From: Nocardioides sp. ChNu-153 | Lineage (GTDB): Bacteria > Actinomycetota > Actinomycetes > Propionibacteriales > Nocardioidaceae | Direction of reading: 5' to 3' | NCBI RefSeq assembly: GCF_030466625.1 | Contig: NZ_JADEVT010000002.1 | Location: 186,001 to 250,000 of the forward strand | DNA: 64,000 bases | Part shown: positions 47,286 to 56,301 of the stretch, piece after piece | How positions within the stretch are numbered: the stretch's first letter is position 1 | Layout of the letters: each line of letters begins with the position of its first letter | Notes under the pieces: model-generated | Told to the model about the DNA's origin: nothing | What the model saw: only the letters and a program-made list of their open reading frames with translations | Database searches by the model: none | Translations under genes and position numbers: made by a program

Positions 47286-48191
47286 TCAGCCGACGACGAT
47301 GGTGCGCGTGTCGGTGGCCGGGCCGGAGCCCTCCTCGCCGCCGCTCGCGTCGTCGGTCATCGCGACGAACGTGTAGGTGCCGGGGGCCAGCGTGCTGAGG
47401 TCGACCTCGACGGTCCACGGGTCCAGGCGCTCGTCGGTGGACGAGCCCTCGTGCGTGGTGAAGCCCTCCAGCACCACCTCGGAGCCGGAGCGGACCTCCC
47501 ACCGGACGTTGTTCTCGGGCGAGCTCGCACGCCCGGTCGCGGTCATCGACCCCGACACGGTGGTGCCCTCGGCGGGGTCGGTGATGTTGACGAGCGCGAG
47601 CGTCTCGAGCTCGGGCGAGGTGCTGACGGGGTTGGTGCCGGGCAGTCCGACGGCGTCCCCGCCCGACTCGCCGAGGAAGCGCACGGGCAGCACCCGGCCG
47701 GCCGCCGCCTGCAGCGTGTAGACGACCTGCTGCACCGCCAGCTCGGCGTCGTCGCCGGGCACCGGGCCGCTGACGGTGGCGACGATCTCGCCGTCCGCCT
47801 CCTGCGCCGCGGTGACCCACCCGTCGACGTACGACGTGTAGTCCGGGTCCGAGGGCGGGCTGGAGAGCAGCGTGACCGCCGAGGCGAGGGCGTCGTCGCC
47901 CTGGCCGGCGTGGAACTCGCGCACCAGGCCCGCGCGGTCCCCCTCGAGCACGTAGTAGACCGGCACGGCCCCGGTGCCCGCCCCGCCCGTGCCGCCGCCC
48001 GTGCCGCCCTCGTCGTCGCTCGGCGTGGTCGTCGCCGTCGCCGAGCTGGTGGGGGTCGACGGGCTCGCTCCCGGGTCGGTGGCGCCGTCGTCCGCGCCGT
48101 CGTCGCCGCAGGCGGCCAGCGTCAGGGCCAGCACCGCGCCGACGGCGAGCGGGGCGGTCGTGCGGCGGGCGGGGGTGCGGCGAGCGGTCAT
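47286..48191 (-). CDS. GerMN / Gmad2 domain lipoprotein
   Basis: The 301-residue protein has a lipoprotein signal (spans about 12-27, lipobox LAAC) followed by a Thr/Gly-rich linker. A GerMN domain (VPVYYVLEGDRAGLVREF, about 80-170) and a C-terminal Gmad2 immunoglobulin-like domain (ITDPAEGTTVSGSMTATG ... LAPGTYTFVAMTDDASGG) follow. Such proteins are cell-envelope lipoproteins of unclear role in non-sporulating bacteria. ATG 48191 follows GGGAGGAA. It is convergent with rsmE, and imperfect GC-rich inverted repeats in the 26-base gap may end both. Confidence 0.88.
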   Translation of the reverse strand: MTARRTPARRTTAPLAVGAVLALTLAACGDDGADDGATDPGASPSTPTSSATATTTPSDDEGGTGGGTGGAGTGAVPVYYVLEGDRAGLVREFHAGQGDDALASAVTLLSSPPSDPDYTSYVDGWVTAAQEADGEIVATVSGPVPGDDAELAVQQVVYTLQAAAGRVLPVRFLGESGGDAVGLPGTNPVSTSPELETLALVNITDPAEGTTVSGSMTATGRASSPENNVRWEVRSGSEVVLEGFTTHEGSSTDERLDPWTVEVDLSTLAPGTYTFVAMTDDASGGEEGSGPATDTRTIVVG

Positions 48192-48316
48192 GCGATTCCT
48201 CCCAGGGTCGGGCGCCGACGGTCGTCCTCGCGAGGCGGCCGGGTGCAGTTGCTCCTGTGACGGTAGTGGCTCCTGCGACGAGGGGCGAGCAGCCCGGCCG
48301 GCGCTAGGTTGGCGTC

Positions 48317-48655
48317 ATGAGCGCCGACTGCCTGTTCTGCAAGATCGTCGCCGGCGACGTGCCGGCCACCGTGGTGCACGAGACGCCGACGACGCTGGCG
48401 TTCCGGGACATCGCCCCGGTCGCCCCGACCCACGTGCTCGTCGTGCCCCGCAGCCACCACCCGGACGCGGCGTCGCTCGCGGCGGCCGAGCCGCGCACCG
48501 CCGCTGACCTGCTCACCAGCGCGGCCGCCGTGGCGCAGGCCGACGACCTCGACGGCTACCGCCTCGTGTTCAACACGGGCGCCGACGCGGGCCAGACCGT
48601 CTTCCACGCGCACCTGCACGTGCTCGGCGGGGAGCGGATGGGCTGGCCCTCCTGA
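48317..48655 (+). CDS. HIT family nucleotide-binding hydrolase
   Basis: The 112-residue histidine-triad protein has the N-terminal CLFCKIVAGDVPATVVHE and the triad FHAHLHVLGG near the C terminus. HIT proteins hydrolyse or transfer nucleotidyl groups (for example AMP-lysine type substrates). ATG 48317 lies 6 bases after TAGGTT, so a leaderless mRNA is expected. It precedes phoH in the conserved order. Confidence 0.95.
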   Translation: MSADCLFCKIVAGDVPATVVHETPTTLAFRDIAPVAPTHVLVVPRSHHPDAASLAAAEPRTAADLLTSAAAVAQADDLDGYRLVFNTGADAGQTVFHAHLHVLGGERMGWPS

Positions 48656-48703
48656 GCCCGTCCGGCGCCGGAAACGGCTCGCCGGGGGGTGGGGGCGGCG
48701 GCG

Positions 48704-48765
48704 TACGATGGAGGGGTTCGTCCCGCCGTCCCGCCGCACCAGAAGGGGAGCCCTCCCGGGCATCC
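48704..48765 (+). promoter_or_regulatory. Promoter and leader of the phoH-ybeY operon
   Basis: TACGAT (48704-48709) is the likely -10, leaving a leader of about 50 bases. An AGAAGGGGAG tract (48741-48750) is 15 bases from ATG 48766, farther than usual. A perfect tccggcgccgga palindrome (48662-48673) upstream may be the end of the HIT transcript or an operator. Confidence 0.4.
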
Positions 48766-49821
48766 ATGACTGACTCCGACAGCGCACCGCAGCTCGCATC
48801 GCCGACCGCCGCCAAGCACACGGTCACGGTGCCCAACAGCATCGACATGGTGAGCCTCCTGGGCGCCGGCGACGAGCACCTCGGTGCGATCGAGCAGGCC
48901 TTCGGGGCCCGCGTCCACGTGCGGGGCAACCGCATCACGCTGATGGGGGAGCCGGCCGAGATCGCCCTCGCCGAGCGCCTCCTGGGCGAGCTGGTGGCGC
49001 TCATCCGCACCGGTCAGGGCGTCAGCAGCGAGACGGTCGAGCGGGTCATCGGCATGCTGCGCACCGAGACCGAGGAGCGGCCGGCCGACGTGCTGAGCCT
49101 CAACATCCTCTCCAACCGCGGCCGCACGATCCGCCCGAAGACGCTCAACCAGAAGCGCTACGTCGACGCGATCGACACCCACACCATCACCTTCGGGATC
49201 GGCCCCGCCGGCACCGGCAAGACCTACCTGGCGATGGCCAAGGCCGTGCAGGCGCTGCAGGCCAAGGAGGTCACCCGCATCATCCTGACCCGCCCGGCCG
49301 TCGAGGCCGGCGAGCGCCTGGGCTACCTGCCGGGCACGCTGAGCGAGAAGATCGACCCCTACCTGCGCCCGCTGTACGACGCGCTGCACGACATGATGGA
49401 CCCGGAGTCGATCCCCAAGCTGATGGCGGCCGGCACGATCGAGGTCGCCCCGCTCGCGTTCATGCGCGGACGCACCCTCAACGACGCGTTCATCATCCTC
49501 GACGAGGCGCAGAACACGACGCCCGAGCAGATGAAGATGTTCCTCACCCGCCTCGGGTTCGGCTCGCGCATCGTCGTCACCGGCGACACCAGCCAGACCG
49601 ACCTGCCGGGTGGCACGCGCTCCGGCCTGCGGGTGGTCGAGGGCATCCTCGAAGGCGTCGAGGACGTCTCGTTCAACCGCCTGACCAGCAGCGACGTGGT
49701 GCGCCACCGCCTGGTGGCCCGCATCGTCGCCGCCTACGACGCGTACGACGCCGGCGAGGCCTCCGGCACCCCGGAGCCCACCGGCCCCCGCCGCACCACG
49801 CGGGGAGGACGTCCCTCGTGA
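48766..49821 (+). CDS. phoH: PhoH family ATPase
   Basis: The 351-residue protein has a KH-like N-terminal region (about 20-100) and a P-loop ATPase domain. Walker A is [17 protein letters not shown], followed by [17 protein letters not shown] and Walker [33 protein letters not shown] completes the set. The PhoH-YbeY pair is linked to RNA metabolism. It overlaps ybeY by 4 bases. Annotation as phoH (PhoH-like/YbeZ) is secure; cellular role in this organism is not. Confidence 0.95.
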   Translation: MTDSDSAPQLASPTAAKHTVTVPNSIDMVSLLGAGDEHLGAIEQAFGARVHVRGNRITLMGEPAEIALAERLLGELVALIRTGQGVSSETVERVIGMLRTETEERPADVLSLNILSNRGRTIRPKTLNQKRYVDAIDTHTITFGIGPAGTGKTYLAMAKAVQALQAKEVTRIILTRPAVEAGERLGYLPGTLSEKIDPYLRPLYDALHDMMDPESIPKLMAAGTIEVAPLAFMRGRTLNDAFIILDEAQNTTPEQMKMFLTRLGFGSRIVVTGDTSQTDLPGGTRSGLRVVEGILEGVEDVSFNRLTSSDVVRHRLVARIVAAYDAYDAGEASGTPEPTGPRRTTRGGRPS

Positions 49822-50273
49822 CGATCGAGATCATCGACGAGTCCGGCACCGACCTCGTCGAGCCGGAGCACCTCGCCCGGCTGGCCCGCTTCGTCATGGA
49901 CGAGATGCGGGTGCACCCGGAGGCGGAGCTCTGCCTGAAGGCCGTCGACGAGGACACCATCGCCGAGCTCAACGAGCAGTGGATGGGCAAGGAGGGGCCG
50001 ACCGACGTCCTCGCCTTCCCCATGGACGAGCTGCGCCCCGGGCTCGCGGACGAGGAGCCCGAGGAGGGCGTGCTCGGCGACCTCGTGCTGAGCCCCGCCG
50101 TCGCGGCGGCCCAGGGCGCCACGGCGGGCCACGGCACGCTGGCGGAGATCGAGCTGCTGACGGTGCACGGGATCCTCCACCTGCTCGGCTACGACCACGC
50201 CGAGCCGGAGGAGCACGCGGAGATGTTCGGGCTGCAGGACACCCTGCTGGCCCGCTGGCGCAGCCGGTCCTGA
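49818..50273 (+). CDS. ybeY: Endoribonuclease YbeY
   Basis: YbeY is a metal-dependent RNase needed for 16S rRNA 3' maturation. The 151-residue product has the zinc motif [20 protein letters not shown] with three His ligands, and [12 protein letters not shown] and [10 protein letters not shown] before it. GTG 49818 overlaps the phoH stop in GTGA. Position and length are typical. Confidence 0.96.
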   Translation: MTIEIIDESGTDLVEPEHLARLARFVMDEMRVHPEAELCLKAVDEDTIAELNEQWMGKEGPTDVLAFPMDELRPGLADEEPEEGVLGDLVLSPAVAAAQGATAGHGTLAEIELLTVHGILHLLGYDHAEPEEHAEMFGLQDTLLARWRSRS

Positions 50274-50287
50274 GAGGATCGGCGCCC

Positions 50288-51583
50288 ATGAGCGACCTCT
50301 GGGTGCTGGTCTCGGCCGGCGGCCTCGTCGTCGTGGCCGGCCTGATCGCCGCGGCCGACGCGGCACTGTCCGGTTTCTCCCGCGCGCGCGCCGAGGAGCT
50401 GGCCGCCGAGGGGCGCACCGGCGCGACGTACCTGCTGCGGGTGCTCGACGACCCGCCGCGCTACCTCAACTCCCTCATCCTGCTGCGCCTGCTCGCCGAG
50501 GTCGCCGCCATCGTGCTCGTCACGCTGCAGGTCGACGAGGCGGTGCGCAGCTGGTGGGGGAGCGTGCTGCTGACCGTCGCGATCATGCTGGTGGTGTCGT
50601 TCGTCGCCATCGGCGTCGCGCCGCGGACGCTGGGCCGCCAGCACCCCGACCGGGTGGCGCTCGGCTCGGCGGCGCCGGTGTGGGCGCTCACCCGCCTGCT
50701 CGGCCCGCTGCCCCGCCTGCTGATCCTGGTCGGCAACGCCCTGACCCCGGGCCGGGGGTTCCGCGAGGGCCCGTTCTCGTCCGAGACCGAGCTGCGCGAG
50801 CTCGTCGACCTGGCGGAGGCCAGCGCCGTCATCGAGTCGGGCGAGCGCAAGATGATCCACTCGGTCTTCGAGTTCGGCGACACCATCGCCCGCGAGGTCA
50901 TGGTGCCCCGCCCCGACGTGGTGTTCGTCGAGCGGCACCGCAACCTGCGCCAGACCATGTCGCTGTTCCTGCGCAGCGGCTACTCCCGCATGCCGGTGGT
51001 CGGCGAGAACCTCGACGAGGTGCTGGGCTTCGCCTACCTCAAGGACGTCGCGCGCCTCGACTTCGAGGACCGCGAGGGCGACGCCGACATCACCGAGCGC
51101 ATCGAGACCCACATGCGTCCCGCGCACCACGTGCCCGACTCCAAGTCGGTCGCGTCGCTGCTGGCGGAGATGCAGGCCTCGCGCCAGCACATCGCGGTCG
51201 TCGTGGACGAGTACGGCGGCACCGCCGGCATCGTCACCATCGAGGACGTCCTCGAGGAGATCGTGGGCGAGATCGCCGACGAGCACGACGTGGACGAGGT
51301 CGACGTCGAGCGGATCGGGGACGACGCCTGGCGCGTCTCCTCCCGCTTCCCCGTCGACCACCTCGACGACCTGTTCCCGGGCTTCGACGTGGAGGAGGAG
51401 GACGTCGACAGCGTCGGCGGCCTCATGGCCAAGCACCTGGGGCTCGTGCCCATCCCCGGCTCGACCGTCGAGGCGCACGGCCTCGGGTTCCGTGCCGAGG
51501 GCGTGCGCGGGCGGCGCAACAAGATCAGCACCGTGGTCGTCACCCGCCTGGGGGCCGACGGCGACGAGGAGGAGGCACCGTGA
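50288..51583 (+). CDS. CNNM/HlyC-CorC family membrane protein with CBS domains
   Basis: The 431-residue protein has an N-terminal CNNM membrane domain with three or four spans (about 1-150), then paired CBS domains (about 200-325; VMVPRPDVVFVERH and HIAVVVDEYGGTAGIVTIEDVLEEIVGEI). A CorC_HlyC C-terminal domain ends it (about 340-420). The family is implicated in divalent cation (Mg, Co) export or homeostasis and is often annotated as hemolysin. ATG 50288 lies 14 bases after the ybeY stop, and GAGGAT upstream serves as ribosome site or weak -10. Confidence 0.92.
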   Translation: MSDLWVLVSAGGLVVVAGLIAAADAALSGFSRARAEELAAEGRTGATYLLRVLDDPPRYLNSLILLRLLAEVAAIVLVTLQVDEAVRSWWGSVLLTVAIMLVVSFVAIGVAPRTLGRQHPDRVALGSAAPVWALTRLLGPLPRLLILVGNALTPGRGFREGPFSSETELRELVDLAEASAVIESGERKMIHSVFEFGDTIAREVMVPRPDVVFVERHRNLRQTMSLFLRSGYSRMPVVGENLDEVLGFAYLKDVARLDFEDREGDADITERIETHMRPAHHVPDSKSVASLLAEMQASRQHIAVVVDEYGGTAGIVTIEDVLEEIVGEIADEHDVDEVDVERIGDDAWRVSSRFPVDHLDDLFPGFDVEEEDVDSVGGLMAKHLGLVPIPGSTVEAHGLGFRAEGVRGRRNKISTVVVTRLGADGDEEEAP

Positions 51584-51945
51584 GCGACCCCGTGAGCGAC
51601 CCCGTGAGCGACCTGTCCGCGGAGGACCGCAAGCTCGTCACCCTGGCCCGCGCGACGCGGGCCCGCACCGGGGCCCGCGAGGGTGCCGCGGTGCGCGACC
51701 AGGACGGCCGCACCTACGCCGCCGCCACGGTCGACCTGCCGTCGTTGCGCGTCAGCGCGCTCGGCGTGTGCGTCGCCATGGCCGTCGCGTCGGGGGCCCG
51801 CTCGCTCGAGGCCGCCGTCGTGCTCGGCGACGCCGGTGCGGTGGCCGACGCCGACCTGGCGGCCGTCCGCGACCTCGCGGGCACCGGCGTACCCGTGCAC
51901 GTGGGGGACCCCCGCGGCACCGTCGCGACCACCGTCGCGACCTGA
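51580..51945 (+). CDS. Cytidine-deaminase-like protein lacking catalytic motifs
   Basis: The 121-residue protein matches the small actinobacterial cytidine-deaminase-like proteins coded between the CNNM gene and era (SAEDRKLVTLARATRARTGAREGAAVRDQDGRTYAAATV). The catalytic HAE/CAE and PCxxC motifs of real cytidine deaminases are absent, so deaminase activity is doubtful. The 5' end is a triple 12-base repeat (gtgagcgacccc-like, 51580-51615) giving VSD three times; any of three GTG codons could start. The first overlaps the CNNM stop by 4 bases. Confidence 0.75.
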   Translation: MSDPVSDPVSDLSAEDRKLVTLARATRARTGAREGAAVRDQDGRTYAAATVDLPSLRVSALGVCVAMAVASGARSLEAAVVLGDAGAVADADLAAVRDLAGTGVPVHVGDPRGTVATTVAT

Positions 51946-51991
51946 GCCGACCCGCGGGGGTGCGGCGCGTGGCGGAGGCCACGCCGAACTG

Positions 51992-52061
51992 GTTGTAGAT
52001 CACAACATCATCGACCAAAGTCGGTACGCCGCCGCCCGGAGCCGGGTCTAGGGTCGACCGG
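51992..52061 (+). promoter_or_regulatory. Promoter region of the 10-methyl fatty acid genes with palindrome
   Basis: TAGGGT (52049-52054) ends 7 bases before GTG 52062 (leaderless). About 55 bases upstream of the start is GTTGTAGATCACAAC (51992-52006), a 5-5-5 palindrome in an AT-rich patch that stands out from its surroundings; it is a candidate operator. The binding protein is unknown. Confidence 0.5.
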
Positions 52062-53453
52062 GTGAACACGGTCGGCACGCAGGCGCACGAGGCGGCCACC
52101 CGGGCGCTGCTGGCGTCGTACGCCGCGATCCCCGCCGGGTCCCCGGTGCGGCTGGCGAAGCGCACCTCGAACCTCTTCCGCACCCGCACGGCGACCACCG
52201 CGCCCGGTCTCGACGTCGCCGGCCTCGACGGCGTGGTCGCGGTCGACCCCGTCGCCCGGACGGCCGACGTGCAGGGCATGTGCACCTACGAGGACCTCGT
52301 GGACGCCACCCTCGCCCACGGTCTCGTGCCCCTGGTGGTGCCGCAGCTGCGCACCATCACCCTGGGCGGCGCGGTCACGGGCCTGGGCATCGAGTCGACG
52401 TCGTTCCGCAACGGCCTGCCGCACGAGAGCGTGCTCGAGATGGACGTGCTGACCGGCGCCGGCGAGATCGTCACCGCCCGCCCCACGGGCGAGCACGCCG
52501 ACCTGTTCGACGCCTTCCCCAACTCCTACGGCTCGCTGGGCTACGCCACCCGACTGCGCATCGAGCTGGAGCCCGTGCCGGCGTACGTCGCGCTGCGGCA
52601 CGTGCGGTTCGACGACGCGGCCGCGCTGGTCGGCGCCGTCGCGACGATCGTGGCCGACGGCGCCTGGGAGGGGGAGCGGGTCGACGGCCTCGACGGCACC
52701 GCGTTCAGCCCCGACGAGCTCTACCTGACGCTGGCCCGCTGGACCGACGACGCCGCGGGGCAGCGCCCCTCGACGTACGTCGACGAGGTCTACTACCGCT
52801 CGGTCCAGCAGCGCACCAGCGACCTGCTGACGGTCGAGGACTACCTCTGGCGCTGGGACACCGACTGGTTCTGGTGCTCCGGCGCGTTCGGGCTGCAGGA
52901 CCCGCGGGTGCGCCGCCTCTGGCCGCGCTCGAAGCGCCGCTCGGACGTCTACCACCGCCTGGTCGGCCTCGACACCCGCTTCGGCATCGTCGCCACGCTC
53001 GACCGGCTGCAGCGTCGCCCGCAGCGCGAGCGCGTCGTGCAGGACGTCGAGGTACCGCTCGAGCGGCTCGGTGAGTTCCTCACCTGGTTCGACGAGCACG
53101 TCGGCATGCGCCCCGTGTGGCTGTGCCCCCTGCGGCTGCGCGAGCCGGACGGTCCGGGCAGCGCCCGCACGTGGTCGTCGTACCCCCTCGAGCCGGGCAC
53201 GACCTACGTCAACGCCGGGTTCTGGGGCACCGTCGCGGTCGGGCCGCAGGCGCCGGACGCGCCGACGAACCGGGCCATCGAGGCGCGGGTGCACGAGCTC
53301 GACGGCCACAAGTCCCTCTACTCCGAGGCGTTCTACGACCCCGAGACGTTCGACCGGCTCTACGACGGCGCCAACCTGGCGCGCGTCAAGGAGCGCTACG
53401 ACCCGCAGCAGCGGCTGTCGACCCTCTACGAGAAAGCGGTGCGGAGGCAGTGA
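52062..53453 (+). CDS. FAD-binding oxidoreductase of 10-methyl fatty acid synthesis (BfaA/TmsA-like)
   Basis: The 463-residue flavoprotein resembles mycobacterial Rv0449c. It has an FAD_binding_4 domain (VIAVDP-like GVVAVDPVARTADVQGMCTYEDLVDATLAHGL, then LRTITLGGAVTGLGIESTSFRNG) and a C-terminal region with YEKAV ending. In tuberculostearic-type synthesis this enzyme reduces the 10-methylene intermediate made by the methyltransferase coded next to it. The two genes overlap by 4 bases, which strongly supports the pairing. GTG 52062 follows TAGGGT by 7 bases. Confidence 0.85.
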   Translation: MNTVGTQAHEAATRALLASYAAIPAGSPVRLAKRTSNLFRTRTATTAPGLDVAGLDGVVAVDPVARTADVQGMCTYEDLVDATLAHGLVPLVVPQLRTITLGGAVTGLGIESTSFRNGLPHESVLEMDVLTGAGEIVTARPTGEHADLFDAFPNSYGSLGYATRLRIELEPVPAYVALRHVRFDDAAALVGAVATIVADGAWEGERVDGLDGTAFSPDELYLTLARWTDDAAGQRPSTYVDEVYYRSVQQRTSDLLTVEDYLWRWDTDWFWCSGAFGLQDPRVRRLWPRSKRRSDVYHRLVGLDTRFGIVATLDRLQRRPQRERVVQDVEVPLERLGEFLTWFDEHVGMRPVWLCPLRLREPDGPGSARTWSSYPLEPGTTYVNAGFWGTVAVGPQAPDAPTNRAIEARVHELDGHKSLYSEAFYDPETFDRLYDGANLARVKERYDPQQRLSTLYEKAVRRQ

Positions 53454-54757
53454 CCCAGGACATCGGCAAGGACGGCAACAACGGCAGGACCATCACGATC
53501 GGCGACGCCATCGGCACGCTGATGAAGCACGGCATGCCCGTGCGGTTCACGGCGTACGACGGCTCCTCGGCCGGCCCGGCGGACGCGGCGGTGGGGCTCC
53601 ACCTGCGCAACGAGCGCGGCCTGTCCTACATCCTCACCGCGCCCGGCGACCTCGGCATCGCCCGCGCGTACGTGATGGGCGACCTCGAGGTCTCCGGCGT
53701 GCACCCCGGCAACCCGTACGACGGGCTCGTGCTGCTGCTGAGCCAGCTGTCGTTCCGCCGGCCGAGCGCGGGCGAGGCCCTCCGCCTGCTGCGCGGTCTC
53801 GGGCTGGGCCACCTCAAGCCGCCGCCGGTGCCGCCGCAGGAACACCTGCCCCGCTGGCGCCGGGCGGTCGAGGGCCTGCGGCACTCGCTGACCCGCGACG
53901 CCGAGGTCATCGGCCACCACTACGACGTGTCGAACCGGTTCTACGAGCTCGTGCTCGGCCCGTCGATGGCCTACACGTGCGCGCTGTTCGAGACCGAGGA
54001 CGCGACGCTCGAGCAGGCGCAGGCCGCCAAGTTCGACCTCGTGGCCCGCAAGCTCGACCTGCAGCCCGGTCAGCGGCTCCTCGACGTCGGCTGCGGCTGG
54101 GGCGGCATGGTCATGCACGCCGCGCGGGAGTACGGCGTGAAGGCGCTCGGCGTCACCCTCAGCCTCGAGCAGGCGTCGTGGGCGAAGGCGGCGATCGACG
54201 CCGCGGGGCTCTCCGACCTGGCCGAGGTGCGCCACCTCGACTACCGCGACGTGATGGACGACGGGTTCGACGCCGTCAGCTCCATCGGGCTGACCGAGCA
54301 CATCGGGGTGCGCAACTACCCGGCGTACTTCGCGTTCCTGCGCGACCGCCTGCGGCCCGAGGGCCGCCTGCTCAACCACTCGATCACCCGCGCCCACAAC
54401 CTGCCGACGCGCACGGGGGCGTTCATCGACCGCTACGTGTTCCCCGACGGCGAGCTGACCGGCTCGGGTCGCATGGTGATGGACGCCCAGGACGCCGGTC
54501 TCGAGGTGCAGCACACGGAGAACCTGCGGATGCACTACGCGCGCACCCTGCAGGGCTGGTCGGAGAACCTGGAGCGCAACTGGGACGACGCCGTCGCCGA
54601 GGTCGGCGAGGGCACCGCGAAGGTGTGGGGCATCTACATGACCGGCTCCCGCATCGCCTTCGAGCGCAACGAGATCCAGCTCCACCAGGTGCTGGCGACC
54701 CGCACCGACGACCGCGGCGTCAGCGGGTACCCGCTGCGGCACACGTTCGGCGCGTGA
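53450..54757 (+). CDS. Fatty acid 10-methylene methyltransferase (BfaB/TmsB; cyclopropane synthase family)
   Basis: The 435-residue SAM enzyme belongs to the cyclopropane-fatty-acyl-phospholipid synthase family. It has an N-terminal region (about 1-150) and a methyltransferase domain with YDVSNRFYELVLGPSMAYTCALFE, SAM motif LLDVGCGWGGMVMHAA and the family GLTEHIGVRNYPAYF. With the coupled flavoprotein it should methylate oleoyl chains at C10, giving tuberculostearate-like lipids, known from Nocardioides and mycobacteria. GTG 53450 overlaps the previous stop. Confidence 0.87.
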   Translation: MTQDIGKDGNNGRTITIGDAIGTLMKHGMPVRFTAYDGSSAGPADAAVGLHLRNERGLSYILTAPGDLGIARAYVMGDLEVSGVHPGNPYDGLVLLLSQLSFRRPSAGEALRLLRGLGLGHLKPPPVPPQEHLPRWRRAVEGLRHSLTRDAEVIGHHYDVSNRFYELVLGPSMAYTCALFETEDATLEQAQAAKFDLVARKLDLQPGQRLLDVGCGWGGMVMHAAREYGVKALGVTLSLEQASWAKAAIDAAGLSDLAEVRHLDYRDVMDDGFDAVSSIGLTEHIGVRNYPAYFAFLRDRLRPEGRLLNHSITRAHNLPTRTGAFIDRYVFPDGELTGSGRMVMDAQDAGLEVQHTENLRMHYARTLQGWSENLERNWDDAVAEVGEGTAKVWGIYMTGSRIAFERNEIQLHQVLATRTDDRGVSGYPLRHTFGA

Positions 54758-54758
54758 G

Positions 54759-55424
54759 GTGAGCGCAGCCGGGACGACCGGGACAGCCGGGACAGCCGGG
54801 GCGGCCGGGGCGGTGCACGTCGAGCGCGGCGGCCCCGGCACCCTGCGGGCCGCGGCGGAGGTGCTCGCCGCGGCGTTCGCCGACGACCCCGCGGTCGCGC
54901 GGCTCGTGCCGCCCGACGCCCGTCGGCGCCACGCCCGGTTGGTGGCGCTGTTCGCCGGCGACCTGCGCTCGGTGGGTCGCGACGGGGTCGACGTGGCCCG
55001 GCGCGGACCCGGCGGCGAGGTGCTCGGGGCGGCGGTCTGGGGCACCCCGGCGGGCGATGAGCCCGCGTGGCGGCACCCGCTCGTCGCGCTGCGCGCCGCG
55101 GCCGCGCTGCGGCTCCGGGGCCTGCGGGCCGCCCGGCGCTACGACCGCGTCGTCGCCGCGCACCTGCCGCCCGGGCCGTGCTTCCACCTGCACGACATCG
55201 GCGCGGCCCCGTCGGCGCGGGGTCTGGGCGTCGGGCGGGCGCTGCTCGCCCGCCGCCTCGCGGACGTCGACGCCGCGGGCCTCCCCGCGTTCCTCGAGGC
55301 CACCACCCCGGCCAGCCGCCGGCTCTACGAGCGCCACGGGTTCGTCGCCGTCGGCGCGATCACCGACCCGGTCGCCGCCGGCGCCGTGCCGATGCTGCGC
55401 CCGCCGCAGCCGCCCCCCGCGTGA
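54759..55424 (+). CDS. GNAT family N-acetyltransferase
   Basis: The 221-residue protein has the acetyl-CoA-binding core of GNAT enzymes: FHLHDIGAAPSARGLGVGRALLARRLADVD (R/QxxGxG/A motif) and ATTPASRRLYERHGFVAVG. A Gly/Ala/Thr-rich N terminus of about 18 residues is low complexity. GTG 54759 follows the methyltransferase stop after one base, so it is in the same operon. The acceptor is unknown; no third gene of the fatty acid pathway is evident otherwise. Confidence 0.85.
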   Translation: MSAAGTTGTAGTAGAAGAVHVERGGPGTLRAAAEVLAAAFADDPAVARLVPPDARRRHARLVALFAGDLRSVGRDGVDVARRGPGGEVLGAAVWGTPAGDEPAWRHPLVALRAAAALRLRGLRAARRYDRVVAAHLPPGPCFHLHDIGAAPSARGLGVGRALLARRLADVDAAGLPAFLEATTPASRRLYERHGFVAVGAITDPVAAGAVPMLRPPQPPPA

Positions 55425-55476
55425 GGCGGAGCCGCGGACGTGCGCCGGGGCGGGCGCGCGCCGTACCCTGCTGCGG

Positions 55477-56301
55477 ATGAGCACCCGGGCCGAGCAGTAC
55501 GTCGCGCGGGTCGCCCGCCGTGAGCAGCTGACGCCCCACCTGGTCCGCCTCGTGCTGACGGGGCCGGGCCTGGCGGGGTTCACCTCGACGGGCACGAGCG
55601 ACGAGTGGGTCGGGCTCGTGGTCCCGGGCCAGTTCCAGAGCCGCTACTACACGGTCCGCTCGTGGGACCCGGCCGCCGGGGACGGCGGCGAGCTCGTGCT
55701 CGACGTCGTCGTCCACGACGTCGGCCTCGTCACCGAGTGGGCGCGGCGCGACTGCGTCGGGGAGACCGTGACGATCACGGAGCCCAAGGGCTCCTTCGCG
55801 CTGCCCGACGACGCGGCCTGGCTGCTGCTCGTCGGCGACCTCACGGCGCTGCCCGCGATCGCCCGCACCCTGGAGACCGTGGCCGCCGCGCGTCCCGACC
55901 TGCCGGTGCGCGTGTGGGCCGAGGTGCCCGACGACCCGGCGGTGCTGGCGTCGTACCTGCCCGCGGGCGCCGACGTGACCTGGTGCGCCCCGCCCGGCGA
56001 CGGCGAGAGCGAGCTCGCCGCGGTCGTCGAGGGCATCGCGTGGCCCGAGGGGTCCGGCTACTTCTGGATGGCGGGTGAGTCGGCGCAGATGCGCGCGATC
56101 CGCAAGCACCTGATGCGGGTCGTGGAGCTGCCGAGCACCGCCTACGACGTGATGGGCTACTGGCGGGGCGGTGGCCAGGTGCGCCGGCCGCGCGCCGTGG
56201 ACCCGGGTCCGATCTGGAGGGCGGGCAAGGCCGCCGGCCGGACGGACGAGCAGATCTGGGCGGACTACGACGCCGCCCGCGACCAGGAGGAGACCCCATG
56301 A
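55477..56301 (+). CDS. Siderophore-interacting protein (FAD/NADPH ferric reductase)
   Basis: The 274-residue flavoprotein has the SIP FAD-binding domain (SRYYTVRSWDPAAG, the RxYTxR motif) and the C-terminal SIP domain. That domain shows LLLVGDLTALPAIARTLE, FWMAGESAQMRAIRKHLMR and YWRGG. It reduces ferric siderophores to release iron in the cytoplasm. ATG 55477 follows TACCCT (55464-55469) by 7 bases. No iron box was seen upstream. It overlaps era by 4 bases, an unusual coupling. Confidence 0.92.
   Translation: MSTRAEQYVARVARREQLTPHLVRLVLTGPGLAGFTSTGTSDEWVGLVVPGQFQSRYYTVRSWDPAAGDGGELVLDVVVHDVGLVTEWARRDCVGETVTITEPKGSFALPDDAAWLLLVGDLTALPAIARTLETVAAARPDLPVRVWAEVPDDPAVLASYLPAGADVTWCAPPGDGESELAAVVEGIAWPEGSGYFWMAGESAQMRAIRKHLMRVVELPSTAYDVMGYWRGGGQVRRPRAVDPGPIWRAGKAAGRTDEQIWADYDAARDQEETP

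Noticed and set aside
51580..51945. Active cytidine deaminase
   Set aside because: Both catalytic zinc motifs are absent, so only family resemblance is claimed.
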